The notes: generated from the letters alone by a model not told the origin. A DNA stretch of 35,157 nucleotides from Chara braunii (GCA_003427395.1 BFEA01000542.1:609099-644255), one strand, 5' to 3'; shown: positions 1 to 9,209, counted from the stretch's first letter. Numbers and translations: made by a program.

Positions 1-77
<77 letters not shown>
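1..77. repeat. GA microsatellite
   Basis: Uninterrupted AG dinucleotide run of about 38 units at the window edge. Two further GA runs (24953-24996 and 28073-28144) sit at suspicious assembly joins, so this one could also mark a contig edge. Confidence 0.97.
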
Positions 78-81
<4 letters not shown>

Positions 82-299
82 GGGGATGAACAAAACCCAT
101 TCTCCGTGGTTGATTCGACGTGTTGCAGGTTCCTGGAAAGTTACCCGTTCCCCAATAGATTGGGACTTCCGGTGCCCTTCAGGCCCGATGTCCCAAACGA
201 TTCGGAAAGGTCAGTGATTTCCCCCCTGATATCCCGTGTGAAGCGGACCAGCCTGGTGCCTGGGAAGGAACCAGCGATGACCTGCCTAATTCAAACACA

Positions 300-892
300 T
301 ACCTTTTTTTTCTCTTTTTAATTACTCCAGTGTATTCGTGGGGAGCAACACGTGCTGCGAACCGGGCCCAGCGTCCCTTGTAATGGAAATACATTCATGA
401 TTGATGATCATTGATGATCATTAATGATAATTTGGGATAATTGAGGATCATTTAGGATGATGTAGGATGATTCAGGATGATAGAGTGGATGATCGAGGTC
501 ATGAAATAGAGATAGATGATGACTAATGAGAATGATTGTCTACTCAGCACTTAAATACTATCCTACCACTAATTTCCTACATCCATTCCAACCAACCAAT
601 CACAACTGAGCCTGTGTTGTGCACCAATCAGGCTTCTTCCTGGTCTCACACCCCAGTCTTGTTCGGTTACAGGGGAGCGCTACCCACCCCAGCTCCGACC
701 GTCGTTGGCTAAATTGTAGTCATTAGTCAAGTTTGCAGATTGCCTTCCTCCCTTCGCAATCCCAAACCTCTATACAAAGCCTCAAGCTCCTACTCAAGCA
801 GGTTACAGGGCACCGCCCCGGCGCCGGCCAGTGTCGTTTTGGCGCCAACTCGACCTGACCATTACAGAAAAAGGCTGAATTAGGAAATTAGC
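300..892 (-). mobile_element. Dimeric retroposon copy F (SRP-RNA-like modules, A-tailed)
   Basis: Read on the minus strand, the element starts near 892 and carries two related modules, each with a GCCGG...CTGTAACC core. A divergent middle full of ATCATC-like repeats follows. It ends in a 3' tail at 340-392 with two potential hairpins (GCTGGG...GCAGC and GCTCC...GGAG) and an A-rich run (T-rich on plus at 304-320). The copy at 2748-3316 has the same architecture throughout in the opposite orientation. No coding capacity is seen. The SRP RNA resemblance is inference; the shared architecture is directly visible. Confidence 0.7.
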
Positions 893-995
893 GAGAATGA
901 TGATATCGAAGACAATTTTCGACCGGGGTGCGTTAACGCTAGCGCTATGGCTGGCGGGCCGCCGGGGCATGCGGATGGTGGCATGCTGGTTGCTT

Positions 996-1245
996 GTAGG
1001 CGAGGTGCTGGCTGGTCGGAGGTGGCAGGGCGCTGGCTTCTCGCAGGTTGCGAGGCGCTGGCTTCTCACGAGTGGCGAGGCGCTGACTGTGTGAGTGTAG
1101 CGAGGCGCTGGCTGTTGGCGGGGGGCGAGGCACTGGCAACAGGTGAGTGGTGGGGCGCTGGTGACTTGCGGCTGGTGATGCGTTGGCTTGGGGTGACTAG
1201 TAAGATGCTAGCTGACACGTGGCGCGGTGCTGGCAGCCGACCGGA
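996..1245 (+). repeat. 25-bp-period minisatellite, left arm
   Basis: About ten degenerate units each contain a GCGAGGCGCTGGC-like core. Units start at 1021, 1046, 1071, 1096, 1121, 1146, 1171 and 1196 with an exact 25-bp spacing. The same period recurs inverted at 4903-5052 in the other arm. Confidence 0.88.
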
Positions 1246-1983
1246 GGGAGGCGCTGGTGTGAGGGTGTTGTGATGTTGTGAATTAGATGGGGGATAGCGC
1301 TTGACGCACGTGTGGTATCCAGAGGCACTGGGTTATTACTACGTCACAGGCTGACGTGGCATCTGGCCTGAGGCACAGAGGAAAAGGGAGAATGGTAGCG
1401 GCAACTGCTCTTTGAACATTTTCCCTGTGTTTTTCACATGAAGTACTCCATAGCCAAGACCTTTAAAGAGGCTGGAGAGCTCATGCGAGTTGACAAAAGT
1501 CGATGTCGGTGGAGGAAAGTAGAGTCAGCCCCGTGGAGACCAAAGTGCGGAGAACGTTGGTCCTACTTAAAGAATCATCACAGGGTCACTGGGAGAGTAT
1601 CATCAAGAGAGCGGCTAGGAGGTCATCATCAACCTATACATGTGCTTTTGTCTGTCTTTTGTCTTGTGCAGGTTATCCATCAAGAGCATCAAGATTTTCA
1701 TCATTGTGATTTCAGCGGGGTTTTTTTCATCAAGGACACCGTCATTTTTGTAATGCTCATTTGGTTACCAGTGGTAATCATCATCGGTTTTTCTAATTCG
1801 TCATCCATGTTATTTATCTTCCTTTTATCTTCTTCATGATCATCATCCGGACTTCTCTGTAAAAATCGTAATCATCCTCATCTTCTATTTTCATTACATC
1901 AATAGTGAGCTGTCAATCTTCCACACCAATCCCATTAGGGCATCGCAAGTCCGACGTTCCTTACTTATTTTCGCAAATTTTAT

Positions 1984-2019
<36 letters not shown>

Positions 2020-2067
2020 TACCAATCTGAATCTTCATCATCATCATCATCATCATCAATCATCATC

Positions 2068-2099
<32 letters not shown>

Positions 2100-2117
2100 A
2101 TATCATCAATCATAATC

Positions 2118-2150
<33 letters not shown>
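1984..2150 (+). repeat. ATC/TCA trinucleotide microsatellite
   Basis: Long runs of ATC units, interrupted by CTACCAATCTGAATCTTC near 2018. The counterpart on the opposite arm is the TGA run at 3921-4130. Poly-Ile, poly-Ser and poly-His frames across these runs are translation artefacts. Confidence 0.95.
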
Positions 2151-2151
<1 letters not shown>

Positions 2152-2747
2152 GTCACGGTTTCTTTATTCATTTTTTCATCAATCAATAGTTATCTTTGTG
2201 TTGGTGGTTGTATTCTCATCTCCCAGATAGGCTATGGTCTAGTTGGTAGGTAGGTTGGTCAGGAAGGGAGCGCTACTCCGCATGGGTAACACAAGGTGGG
2301 AGGTGATTGCCCTCCAAGGAGTAGACAAAGACGATGGGAGCTGACTTGGGCTGGGGCTGGGAGAAATGTATGGGGGCGCATTATCTCCTGGCGGAGGCAG
2401 ACTAGGTCAGAGTGTTAGTTTTGAGGTACACCTTTTGGGGGAACTGGTTACCTCAAGGTAGAAGGGAATGGGGAGGTTTTCTCTCTCGTTGGGGCTGATA
2501 GGAACTTCATGATGATAGCGGGGTTGGGCTCAGCGGAGGCAGCGAGAGGAGAAGAGGAAATGAGGGGAGAGGAGGAGAATACATGGAAGAAGGGGAGGGT
2601 TGGAAAAAAATAATCATCAACTTCGTCGTCATTATCCATCATCTTTGTGATCTTCTTAGGGTGCTCGCCAAATTTCATCACCAGAAAGTTTTGTTGATCA
2701 GAATTCTGATATTATCAAATCCTTGATTTTTGGTTGGCATTCTAGAG

Positions 2748-3316
2748 TAGCTAATTTCCTAATTGACTCTTCTTGTGTAATGGCCAGGTTGAGTTGCCGC
2801 CAGAACGACGCTAGCCGGCGCTAAGGCAGTGCCTTGTAACCTGCTTGTGTAGGAGCTTGAGGCTTTGTATAGAGGTTTGGAATTGCCGAGGGAGGAAGGC
2901 AATCTACAAACCTGACTAATGGCTACAATGTGGCCGACGATGGTCGGAGCTGGGGTGGGTAGCGTTGCCCTGTAACCGAGCCAGATTGGGGTGTGAGACC
3001 GGGAAGAGGCCTGATTGGTGCACAACACGGGCTCAATTGTGATTATTTGCTTGGAATGGATACAGGAGTTAGGGATAGGATAGTAATTCAGTGTTGAGTA
3101 GACAATCTTTCTGATTAGTCATCATCTAGCTCTATTTCATGATCTCAATCACCCACTCTGACATCCTAAATCATCCAAAATGATCCTCAATCATCCCGAA
3201 TTTTCATCAATTGTCAATCATCAATGTATTCCCATTATAAGGAACGCTGGGCCCGGTTCCCAGCACGTGATGCTCTCGACGAATAGATTGGAGCAAAAAA
3301 AAAAAAAAAAAAAAAA
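2748..3316 (+). mobile_element. Dimeric retroposon copy E at the centre of the foldback
   Basis: The first module (2793-2870) has CTAGCCGGCG...TTGTAACCTGC with a CCTGC/GTAGG hairpin. The second (2940-3005) has GGTCGGAGCTGGGG...CTGTAACC. The TGTAACC cores are 136 bp apart. A region of CATCATC-type repeats follows. The 3' tail at 3243-3292 contains GCTGGG...CCCAGC and GCTC...GAGC stems and runs into about 22 A residues (3295-3316). Both foldback arms abut it: GGTTGGCATTCTA lies before it and TAGAATGCCAAC after. The two halves resemble each other, as in a dimeric SINE. Confidence 0.75.
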
Positions 3317-3920
3317 ACTATGTTAGAATGCCAACTAGAAATCTAGGATCTGATAATATCAGAATCCTGAAAAAAAAAACGTTCTGATGATGAAATGTCA
3401 CGAGTACCCTGAGATGATCACAAAGATGGTGGATAATGATGAGAGTGTTGATGACTATTCCTCTCCACCCCTCCCCTTCCTCCATGTACTTTCCTCCTCT
3501 CCCCTCATTTCTTGCTCTCCTCTTCTCCTCTCGTTGCTTCAACTGAGTTGAACCGCGCTATCAGTATGAAGTTCCTATCAGCCCCAACAAGAGAGAGAAC
3601 CTCCCCATCCCCGTCTGCTTTGAAGTAGCCAGTTCCCCCCAAAAGGTGTACCTCAAATCTAACACTCTGACCAACCTGCCTCCGCCAGGAGATAATGCGC
3701 CCCCATACATATCTCCCAACCCCAGCCCAGGTCAGCTCCCATCATCTGCGTCTACTCCCTAGAGGGCAACAACCTCCCATCTTGTGTTACCCCTGCGGAG
3801 TAGCGCTCCCTTCCTGACCGACCTACCTACCAACTAGACCATAACCTATCTGGGCGAAGAAAATATAACCACCAACACAAAGATAATTACTGATTGATGA
3901 AAAAATTAATAAAGAAACCG

Positions 3921-3966
<46 letters not shown>

Positions 3967-4036
3967 AATGATGACGATGATAAAGATAGAGATTGGTAGA
4001 TGATGATGATGACGATGATAAAGATAGAGATTGGTA

Positions 4037-4078
<42 letters not shown>

Positions 4079-4095
4079 AAAGATAGAGATTGGTA

Positions 4096-4130
<35 letters not shown>
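3921..4130 (+). repeat. TGA microsatellite with nested higher-order unit
   Basis: TGA/GAT runs are interrupted three times by the unit AAAGATAGAGATTGGTAGA (near 3983, 4020 and 4079). The left arm has only one related interruption, so this compound unit expanded after the arms formed. Confidence 0.93.
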
Positions 4131-4131
<1 letters not shown>

Positions 4132-4902
4132 ATAAAATTGGCGAGACATAAGTAAGGAACGTTTGACTTGCGATATCCTAATGGCACCAATGTGGAAAAT
4201 TGAGAGCTCACTATTGCTGTAATGAAAATAGAAGATGACAACGGTTACGATTTTGACAGAGAAGTTTGAATGTACTATCATGAAGAAGATGAGGAAGCGA
4301 AATGATGATGATGACCACCGTCAACAGTGATGGCGACCACCGACAAAAAAAAATGCGGGTGACGTAAATGAAGAGCAACTTTGATATGTTAAGACAACCA
4401 GCGGCAATGTTGATGATAAACCAATGTTTCTGATGAAAAAACGTGCACAGGAAAAAACAACAAACAAAGAACACAAGAATGACGAAGAGCTCCCTTGATG
4501 ATAATCTCGCCGACGATCCTCCTGCTGTGATGATGCTCCAAGCTGGTCCAGCTGTCTCCACACTTTGGTTCCAGGGGGCTGACTCCACTTTCTTCCACCG
4601 ATGTCAACTTTCGCCAACTCGCTCGAACGCTCCAGCCTCTATAAGGGCATTGGCTATGGCGTACTTGACGTGGAAAGCACAGGGGAAATGGACAAACAGC
4701 AGCTTCCACCACTATTCTCCCTCTTCCATAATGCCTCAGGCCAGCCGCCTCATCAGCCTATAACGTGGATTGGCCAAGTGCCTCTGGATGCCACGCGTGC
4801 GTTAAGCGCTATTGCCAGATCCTTCTATCCCCTCACAGCGTCCTCATACCAACGCGTCCCCAAACACTAGCTGTTAGCACCATGCCACATGCATGACGCC
4901 AG

Positions 4903-5052
4903 CACCATCCGCCAGTCGCCAGCCCCTCGTTGCTTACCCGTAGCCAGTGCCTCGCCATCCATGAGCAACCAACGCCTTGCTCCTCTCAAGGAGCCAGCGC
5001 CTCGCCACCTTCGAACCACCAGCACCCCACTACCAGCGCACAACCAGCACCT
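4903..5052 (-). repeat. 25-bp-period minisatellite, right arm
   Basis: Six consecutive 25-bp units on the minus strand, each with an AGGCGCTGG-like core. They match the period and core of 996-1245 in the opposite arm. Confidence 0.86.
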
Positions 5053-5167
5053 CCCCACCGATGGCTGACCAGGGCCCCGCCAAGCGCACCCTGCCAGCGC
5101 CACACCTCCAGCATGCGCATTGACGTCAGCATGTTCCGCCATTGCGCGAGCGCTAACGCGCGCCCCC

Positions 5168-5431
5168 CCTCCCCACATGGTCTGAAGTGCCGGCCTGTGT
5201 TTCGATTGCATTTTCGAACTTGGCTGCGGGAAACCTGCCAATGCCTGTTTTTTTTGCCTAACTAAAAGTGTGCCACAGCCACAGTTTCCCCTTTTTGTTT
5301 TCGTTCTTTCGCATCTCCAACTTTGTCAGCACTTCACTTCTTCACTTTTCTGATCTTTTCGTCTCTGGCAGGTCTCAGCTCACTTGTCACATGATTATAT
5401 TTTTCAACAAGACATTATTTTCGATGTATGA
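5168..5431. other. Unassigned spacer
   Basis: T- and C-rich sequence after the right foldback arm. The frame from 5268 opens in this T/C-rich DNA and runs on into repeat sequence, so I do not call a gene. Confidence 0.5.
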
Positions 5432-5570
5432 GGGACGCTGGACCCGCTTTCCAGCAGGTGCTGCTCCCCCCACCAATAGATTGGAGGCACGAACCAAGTT
5501 GCTAGGGGTGATGGGTCATACCATCACTCCTAGCAAACTTGGTGGGTGTTATTCAAAAAAAACAAAAAAA
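5400..5570 (+). mobile_element. 3' tail fragment of the dimeric retroposon family, plus hairpin
   Basis: 5432-5487 matches the family 3' tail: GGGACGCTGGACCCG, CCAGCAGGTGCTGCTCC and AATAGATTGGAGG. The short stretch before it also resembles the sequence preceding the tail in the full copies. No dimeric head is visible upstream. A-rich sequence lies at 5555-5572. Between tail and A-run sits the hairpin at 5493-5543. Confidence 0.6.
5493..5543. repeat. Near-perfect 51-nt hairpin
   Basis: ACCAAGTTGCTAGGGGTGAT pairs with ATCACTCCTAGCAAACTTGGT around a short loop, giving about 21 base pairs with one or two interruptions. It looks like a tiny palindromic element or an insertion-created palindrome. 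No miRNA claim is made. Confidence 0.8.
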
Positions 5571-5858
5571 AGTACACCATCAGGGAACACAAGGCCGAAG
5601 GGCTACAGGGTATGCTTCCCTGAAAATGACCGCTCTTCGAGCCTCATCTCGTATGAGTGCCAGGGGGCTTGCATCACAACTCCAGCCACGAAGTGCAGCA
5701 AGACATGCTGGACACCTTGGGTAGGTTTGCACCATAGTGTTGGTGCGAGAGATTAGCTGTACCAGCCCCTCATTGCAATGGGAGGGTCCCGGTGGTGGCC
5801 TTATAAAGGCGGACCAAAAACAAACAGTATGGCCGACTACTGAAAGGTCAGTGTCTTT

Positions 5859-5883
5859 GAAAAAAAAAAAAAAAAAAAAAAAA
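5859..5883 (+). repeat. A homopolymer
   Basis: Run of about 25 A residues. Sequence on both sides includes AGGTCA(C/G)TGTC (5845 and 5884), so the A run may be the tail of a small insertion flanked by a direct repeat of about 10 bp. Confidence 0.6.
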
Positions 5884-6059
5884 GGTCACTGTCATAGGTC
5901 TAGTAGCCAACCTCTACAACAACCTGGACTTAAGTGGTGTGGAGATGGCCAGGTGTCACCGGCGGGGGAACACCAGCAGTGCTAGTGCTGAGCACTGTGG
6001 CCAGTCACTGCACCTCCTCTTTCCCCCACTACCCAGCCCACATCCCCCATGTCCCGTAG

Positions 6060-6245
6060 CCAATACCCGTCCTGCATAGCACCCGACAATATTGGCTAAG
6101 GCCCTGCTAGGGCTGACCGGCGTGCTTCTGATACTCCCCACTAATAGATGGAGTCGCTCCAGGGGTACTAGCGGTAGTTGCTCTTATCGACACGGCGAGC
6201 ACACACGAGACATCTCTCACAAAAAAAAGAAAAAGAAAAAGAAAA
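6060..6245 (+). mobile_element. Diverged retroposon 3' tail with A-rich end
   Basis: CTCCCCACTAATAGATGGAG at 6136-6155 resembles the tail motif of the dimeric retroposon family. An A-rich tract with AAAAAG units (6221-6246) follows. The upstream body is not recognisable as the dimeric head. Confidence 0.4.
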
Positions 6246-6379
6246 AGGGCTGATCGGCGTTGGCAGCCAGCTGGCTATCTATAGCTGGGAGGGTACCAAG
6301 CATGCCCAGGCACAAACATGAGGTATTGAGAACTGAGCCCACGACGTCCTCAATGCAACTTTCTTGCCTTACCATGAGA

Positions 6380-6675
6380 GCTAGGTCAACTGGTCTAGCT
6401 CAGCCGATTCTGACGTCCGGCCTCCGGAAATCTGAGGTGCAGAGCTGCGGCCTGGCTTGGGCTGGGGCAGAGTTGATTCCCATCTGGATGAACAGGTTTC
6501 GGGATTCCAGATCCACTGAGTGCTGAGCGCAGAGTTTTGCGTTGCAATCTGTGGCCAGACTTGAGGAGGATTTCCCCCCCCCCTTTATCTGTACTCATCT
6601 GCTTCAACTGGAGATGGAACACAGGTCTGTTTCCCCCAAAACAAAACAAAATAAAAAAGCAAAAAAAAAAACAGG
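6380..6675 (+). mobile_element. Possible tRNA-derived SINE
   Basis: TAGCTCAGCCG near 6396 fits a Pol III A box, and GAGTTGATTCCC near 6471 loosely fits a B box. The spacing of about 75 bp is longer than in a tRNA. A-rich sequence at 6640-6671 would be the tail. No family match is known to me, so this is tentative. Confidence 0.3.
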
Positions 6676-6689
6676 TCTGTATTACATAC

Positions 6690-6741
6690 TTTTTTTTTTT
6701 TTCTTTTTTTTTTTTTTTGGGGGGGGGGGAGGGTGGGGGGC
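6690..6741 (+). repeat. T tract followed by G tract
   Basis: T-rich run (6690-6718) passing directly into G-rich sequence (6719-6741). Such homopolymers are unreliable in draft assemblies. Confidence 0.8.
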
Positions 6742-6929
6742 GGTAACTTCAGTAGAGTCACAAAAAGGAGTTATAATTGCACTATGGGGCAAGACACAGT
6801 TTGCAATTGCACTTCGGGCACCCAACCTGGCCAGAAAGATGGGTTGTATACATTGCCCGAACTGCAATTCGAAACTGTATCTTGGCCCACTGTGCAATTA
6901 TAACTCGTTTTTGTGACTCCCACCTAGTT
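6742..6929. mobile_element. Snapback MITE, copy 1
   Basis: Near-palindrome: GGTAACTTCAGTAGAGTCAC at the left end and GTGACTCCCACCTAGTT at the right. Inside, AGTTATAATTGCAC pairs with GTGCAATTATAACT and ACAGTTTGCAATTGCA pairs with TGCAATTCGAAACTGT. The same element occurs at 20910-21100 and, shortened, at 20705-20862. No coding capacity, so a non-autonomous DNA element is inferred. Long G and T homopolymers lie just to the left. Confidence 0.85.
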
Positions 6930-6939
6930 TCTGCTTTTT

Positions 6940-7000
6940 CTTTTTTTTTTCTTTTTTTTCTTCTTTTTTTTTTACACCTTTTTTTTTTCTTAACTACACT
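6940..7000 (+). repeat. T-rich tract
   Basis: Polypyrimidine/T-rich stretch after the MITE at 6742-6929. 7000-7500 after it contains a repeated GCCAAGACTCTCCCACACAC (7232 and 7274) and no recognisable gene. Confidence 0.75.
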
Positions 7001-7231
7001 ATGTTCTTCTCTCAAATTCTTTTTGCCTTTCACTGCCTTCCTACCACTACCCCTAAGACTCTATATAGAGGGGACCGCTGCAAGCATAGGGCCTGGCAAA
7101 AGAGGTAAATCATGTTGCCCCCCGCCCCAACAGCGGTAGTCAGAGATGGGGTGGGGCCGCCGGTGGGGGTCTGGCTGCCAGTAGCTGCGCCTCCCTTCTC
7201 ATCGTCCGCCAGCCCTCATCCAGTACCCACA

Positions 7232-7310
7232 GAGGCTATAGCCAAGACTCTCCCACACACCACACACAACCCATGGCCAAGACTCTCCCACACACCAGAC
7301 ACAACCCACT
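7232..7310 (+). repeat. Short tandem duplication
   Basis: GCCAAGACTCTCCCACACAC occurs at 7232 and again at 7274, each followed by ACACAACCCA, giving a 42-bp period over two units. Confidence 0.85.
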
Positions 7311-7618
7311 CGCGCTCGCACTCACACCCGTGTTGGTCATAGACCCCGCTGTGATAGTCCTCTGGATACCCCTTATGGGTATTAGCGGGGTGCATACATT
7401 ATGTTGGTCGAGGCCGAATTGCATTGGCATTTTCTCAAGAAGAAAAAGAGGAAAAGACAGCGGGCGGAGGATCATTGGGGCCCGACCAAAAAAAAATCAT
7501 TAGGGTAGTGGTAGGCAGGTAGTGAAGGTGAGCAGCGAGAGGATGAGATAGATGAGTATTGGGGAAGAAGATGAGCGTCGGAAAGAAAATGCCAATAATA
7601 AATAAAGAAAGTTAAAAG

Positions 7619-7648
7619 ATGAAGAAGAAGAAGAAGAAGAAGAAGAAC
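7619..7648 (+). repeat. GAA microsatellite
   Basis: GATGAAGAAGAAG run of about ten GAA units. The poly-Lys and poly-Ser frames across it are artefacts. Confidence 0.9.
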
Positions 7649-7784
7649 AAAAAAAAGAAAGAAAATGCCAAAAAGAGAATGGATTGTTTTTTTTTTTTGA
7701 AGAGAATGGATTGTGCACGAGGTGCTGCCCTCAGTGTTCATGGGGTCTCACTCCACTCCTCTTCACACGCACAAACGACCAAAA

Positions 7785-7955
7785 AGATGGCAATGTATCT
7801 TTCCATGTTCTAGCGCATGATTCAGTCTCACTTTGCACATTTGTTGGAGAGTAGTGGGGGGAGGGGCATGGGGCCTCGCTGCACTACTCTCGAAATGTGC
7901 AAAAAGAGAGTGAATCTTTCGGTAGAATATGGAAAGATACACCGCCATGATTTTT
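7785..7955. mobile_element. Foldback MITE of the GTATCTTTCCAT family
   Basis: The left half GGCAATGTATCTTTCCATGT...TTTGCACATTT pairs with AAATGTGCAAAAAGAGAGTG...ATGGAAAGATACACCGCC on the right. The inner stem GAGAGTAGTG/CACTACTCTC flanks a G-rich loop. Related half-elements occur at 21130, 24713 and 25133 (and in the duplicate at 28246). No protein is encoded. Confidence 0.75.
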
Positions 7956-8100
7956 GTCTTTTGTGCATGTCGAGAGTAGTGCAGCGAGGCCCATGTTCTC
8001 GAGCTTCAGAAAAAAAGAAAACAGGCGCGCCAGGCAATTCGAGCCAAGAGAGTCTCTTGTGGCCGTGCCGCACCACTCACCACATACATATGAGAAGTGC

Positions 8101-8286
8101 ATCTGTATCTGTCCGTGATCTAGAACAAAAACATTCAATCTCATTTCGCACATTTGGTGAGTGGTGCGGCGAGGCCCTTGGTTCCTCTCGTTCATTTCTC
8201 TGTATCTGTATCTGTCCATGATCTAGCAGAAATTCGATCTCATTTCGCACATTTGGTGAGTGGTGCGGCGGGGCCCTTGGTTCCGN
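8101..8286 (+). repeat. Two-unit tandem repeat of about 100 bp
   Basis: TCTCATTTCGCACATTTGG, GAGTGGTGCGGCG and GGCCCTTGGTTCC appear in the same order at about 8140-8186 and 8239-8285. The sequence is related to the MITE at 7785-7955, whose core also has TCTCACTTTGCACATTT. Confidence 0.85.
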
Positions 8287-8366
8287 GGTAGTTTNTTTTT
8301 TTTTTNTTTTNTTTTNACGGGTGGCTCTGGTTTCTTTTTTNTTTTTTTTTTTCTTTTTTTTTTTTT
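8286..8366 (+). other. Poly-T tract with ambiguous bases
   Basis: Homopolymer T sequence containing six N calls (8286, 8295, 8306, 8311, 8317, 8341). It signals poor base quality, and no feature should be read through it. Confidence 0.95.
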
Positions 8367-8679
8367 GAATTGGGCGATGGCCTTGAGGTATTATCATCGG
8401 ACTAACCAGCCCAGCTTGTGTCTAATCTGACAACGGTGGCTCTGGTTTCTTGCTCCCTACCTGTTTTTTTTTGTTTTGTTTTGTTTTTTTAGTTTTTTTG
8501 TTTTTTTTTTTATCGCTTTGCACCTGATTAGTAATAATATCCTTGATTTGATTTTTGGCGTTGGTTCGGCTCCAGACAGAGCTCAAGCGGGGCACTGCAG
8601 TGCCTGTGAACGTCAGCCCTGCAGACACTGCAGCGTCTGCAAACGGGGGCCTGTGGGAAGAAACAAACGGCCGGGGGCA

Positions 8680-8766
8680 AAGTCCCACTTACCCGAATGA
8701 TCGATTTCTGACCGTAGATTAGAAAGATCAACGACCAGAAATCAAAGATCAGGGTAAGTGGGACTT
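8680..8766. mobile_element. Tiny palindromic element (87 bp, 15-bp perfect TIR)
   Basis: AAGTCCCACTTACCC at 8680-8694 is exactly complementary to GGGTAAGTGGGACTT at 8752-8766. Inside, TGATCGATTTCTG pairs with CAGAAATCAAAGATCA, so nearly the whole element folds. No clear target-site duplication is seen. Confidence 0.85.
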
Positions 8767-8900
8767 GGCCTGGGTAGAGGAGGGAAGGGGGGGGGTGCGC
8801 CCAAGCGATCCTTCTTACCGAATAACGCTTCTGTCAGAGTGAAGCTGATGGTGAGGAAAGCCAGGTATTCCCAAAAAAAAAAAAAAAAAAAAAGAAAGCC

Positions 8901-9040
8901 AGGTGCTAGGAGGATTGGATCGGACGCCAGAATCTGCTCGTGTTTCGCAAGAGGTGCATAAAATCGGGAGATCTGATTTTCTGCATCTCTGCGTGAAACA
9001 CATCCAGATTTGGGCGCTCAATCCAACCCTCTATGCTAGT
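8901..9040. mobile_element. Foldback MITE (about 140 bp)
   Basis: The left half GGAGGATTGGATCGGACGCC, with CAGAATCTG, GTGTTTCGC and AGGTGCATAAAATC, pairs in order with GATTTTCTGCATCTCTGCG, GAAACACATCCAGATTTGG and GCGCTCAATCCAACCCTCT on the right. It folds almost end to end. A run of about 20 A residues (8873-8893) lies just upstream. Confidence 0.8.
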
Positions 9041-9209
9041 GGGACCTCGCCGCAGGTGAATGATCTGCACTCGTGTTTTTCTTTTTTTTCTTTTATTTTT
9101 TTTGAAAACATCTGCACTCGTAGGCGGTAATGGAGGCAGTGTAGCAATTAGCCCGCGGGAAAGTCAAGCAGCGGCCTTGGGAAGAAGACCACTTGGTCAC
9201 GACTGGCAC

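Larger units (their letters stand above)
928..2746 (+). repeat. Left arm of large foldback (inverted repeat)
   Basis: This arm aligns in reverse complement with 3317-5167 over almost its full length. Matching blocks include the 25-bp minisatellite (970-1250), the GCCATAGCC/AGAGGCTGGAG region near 1450, TCTATTTTCATTACA near 1886, the ATC microsatellite (1984-2150), the GGAGATAATGCGCC-type block (2376 against 3687) and GGTTGGCATTCTA at 2732. The arms are clearly diverged by substitutions and indels, so the structure is old. Frames of 60-133 aa here are not conserved between the arms, and I treat them as non-coding. Confidence 0.85.
3317..5167 (-). repeat. Right arm of large foldback (inverted repeat)
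   Basis: Reverse complement of 928-2746, diverged. It keeps the same order of landmarks: the TAGAATGCCAAC edge, the purine-rich block near 3320-3540, the GATAATGCGCC block near 3690, the TGA microsatellite, the GAGCTCACTATTGCTGTAATG block near 4203 and the 25-bp minisatellite at 4903-5052. Homology fades beyond about 5167. No target-site duplication or transposase was found. Confidence 0.85.

Noticed and set aside
947-1273. 108-aa frame across the GCGCTGG-rich region
   Set aside because: It is the 25-bp minisatellite. The period is not a multiple of three, and the mirrored arm does not conserve the frame.
3823-4281. Minus-strand frames of 111-152 aa with long Ile, Ser and His runs
   Set aside because: They are translations of the TGA/ATC microsatellite inside the foldback arm.
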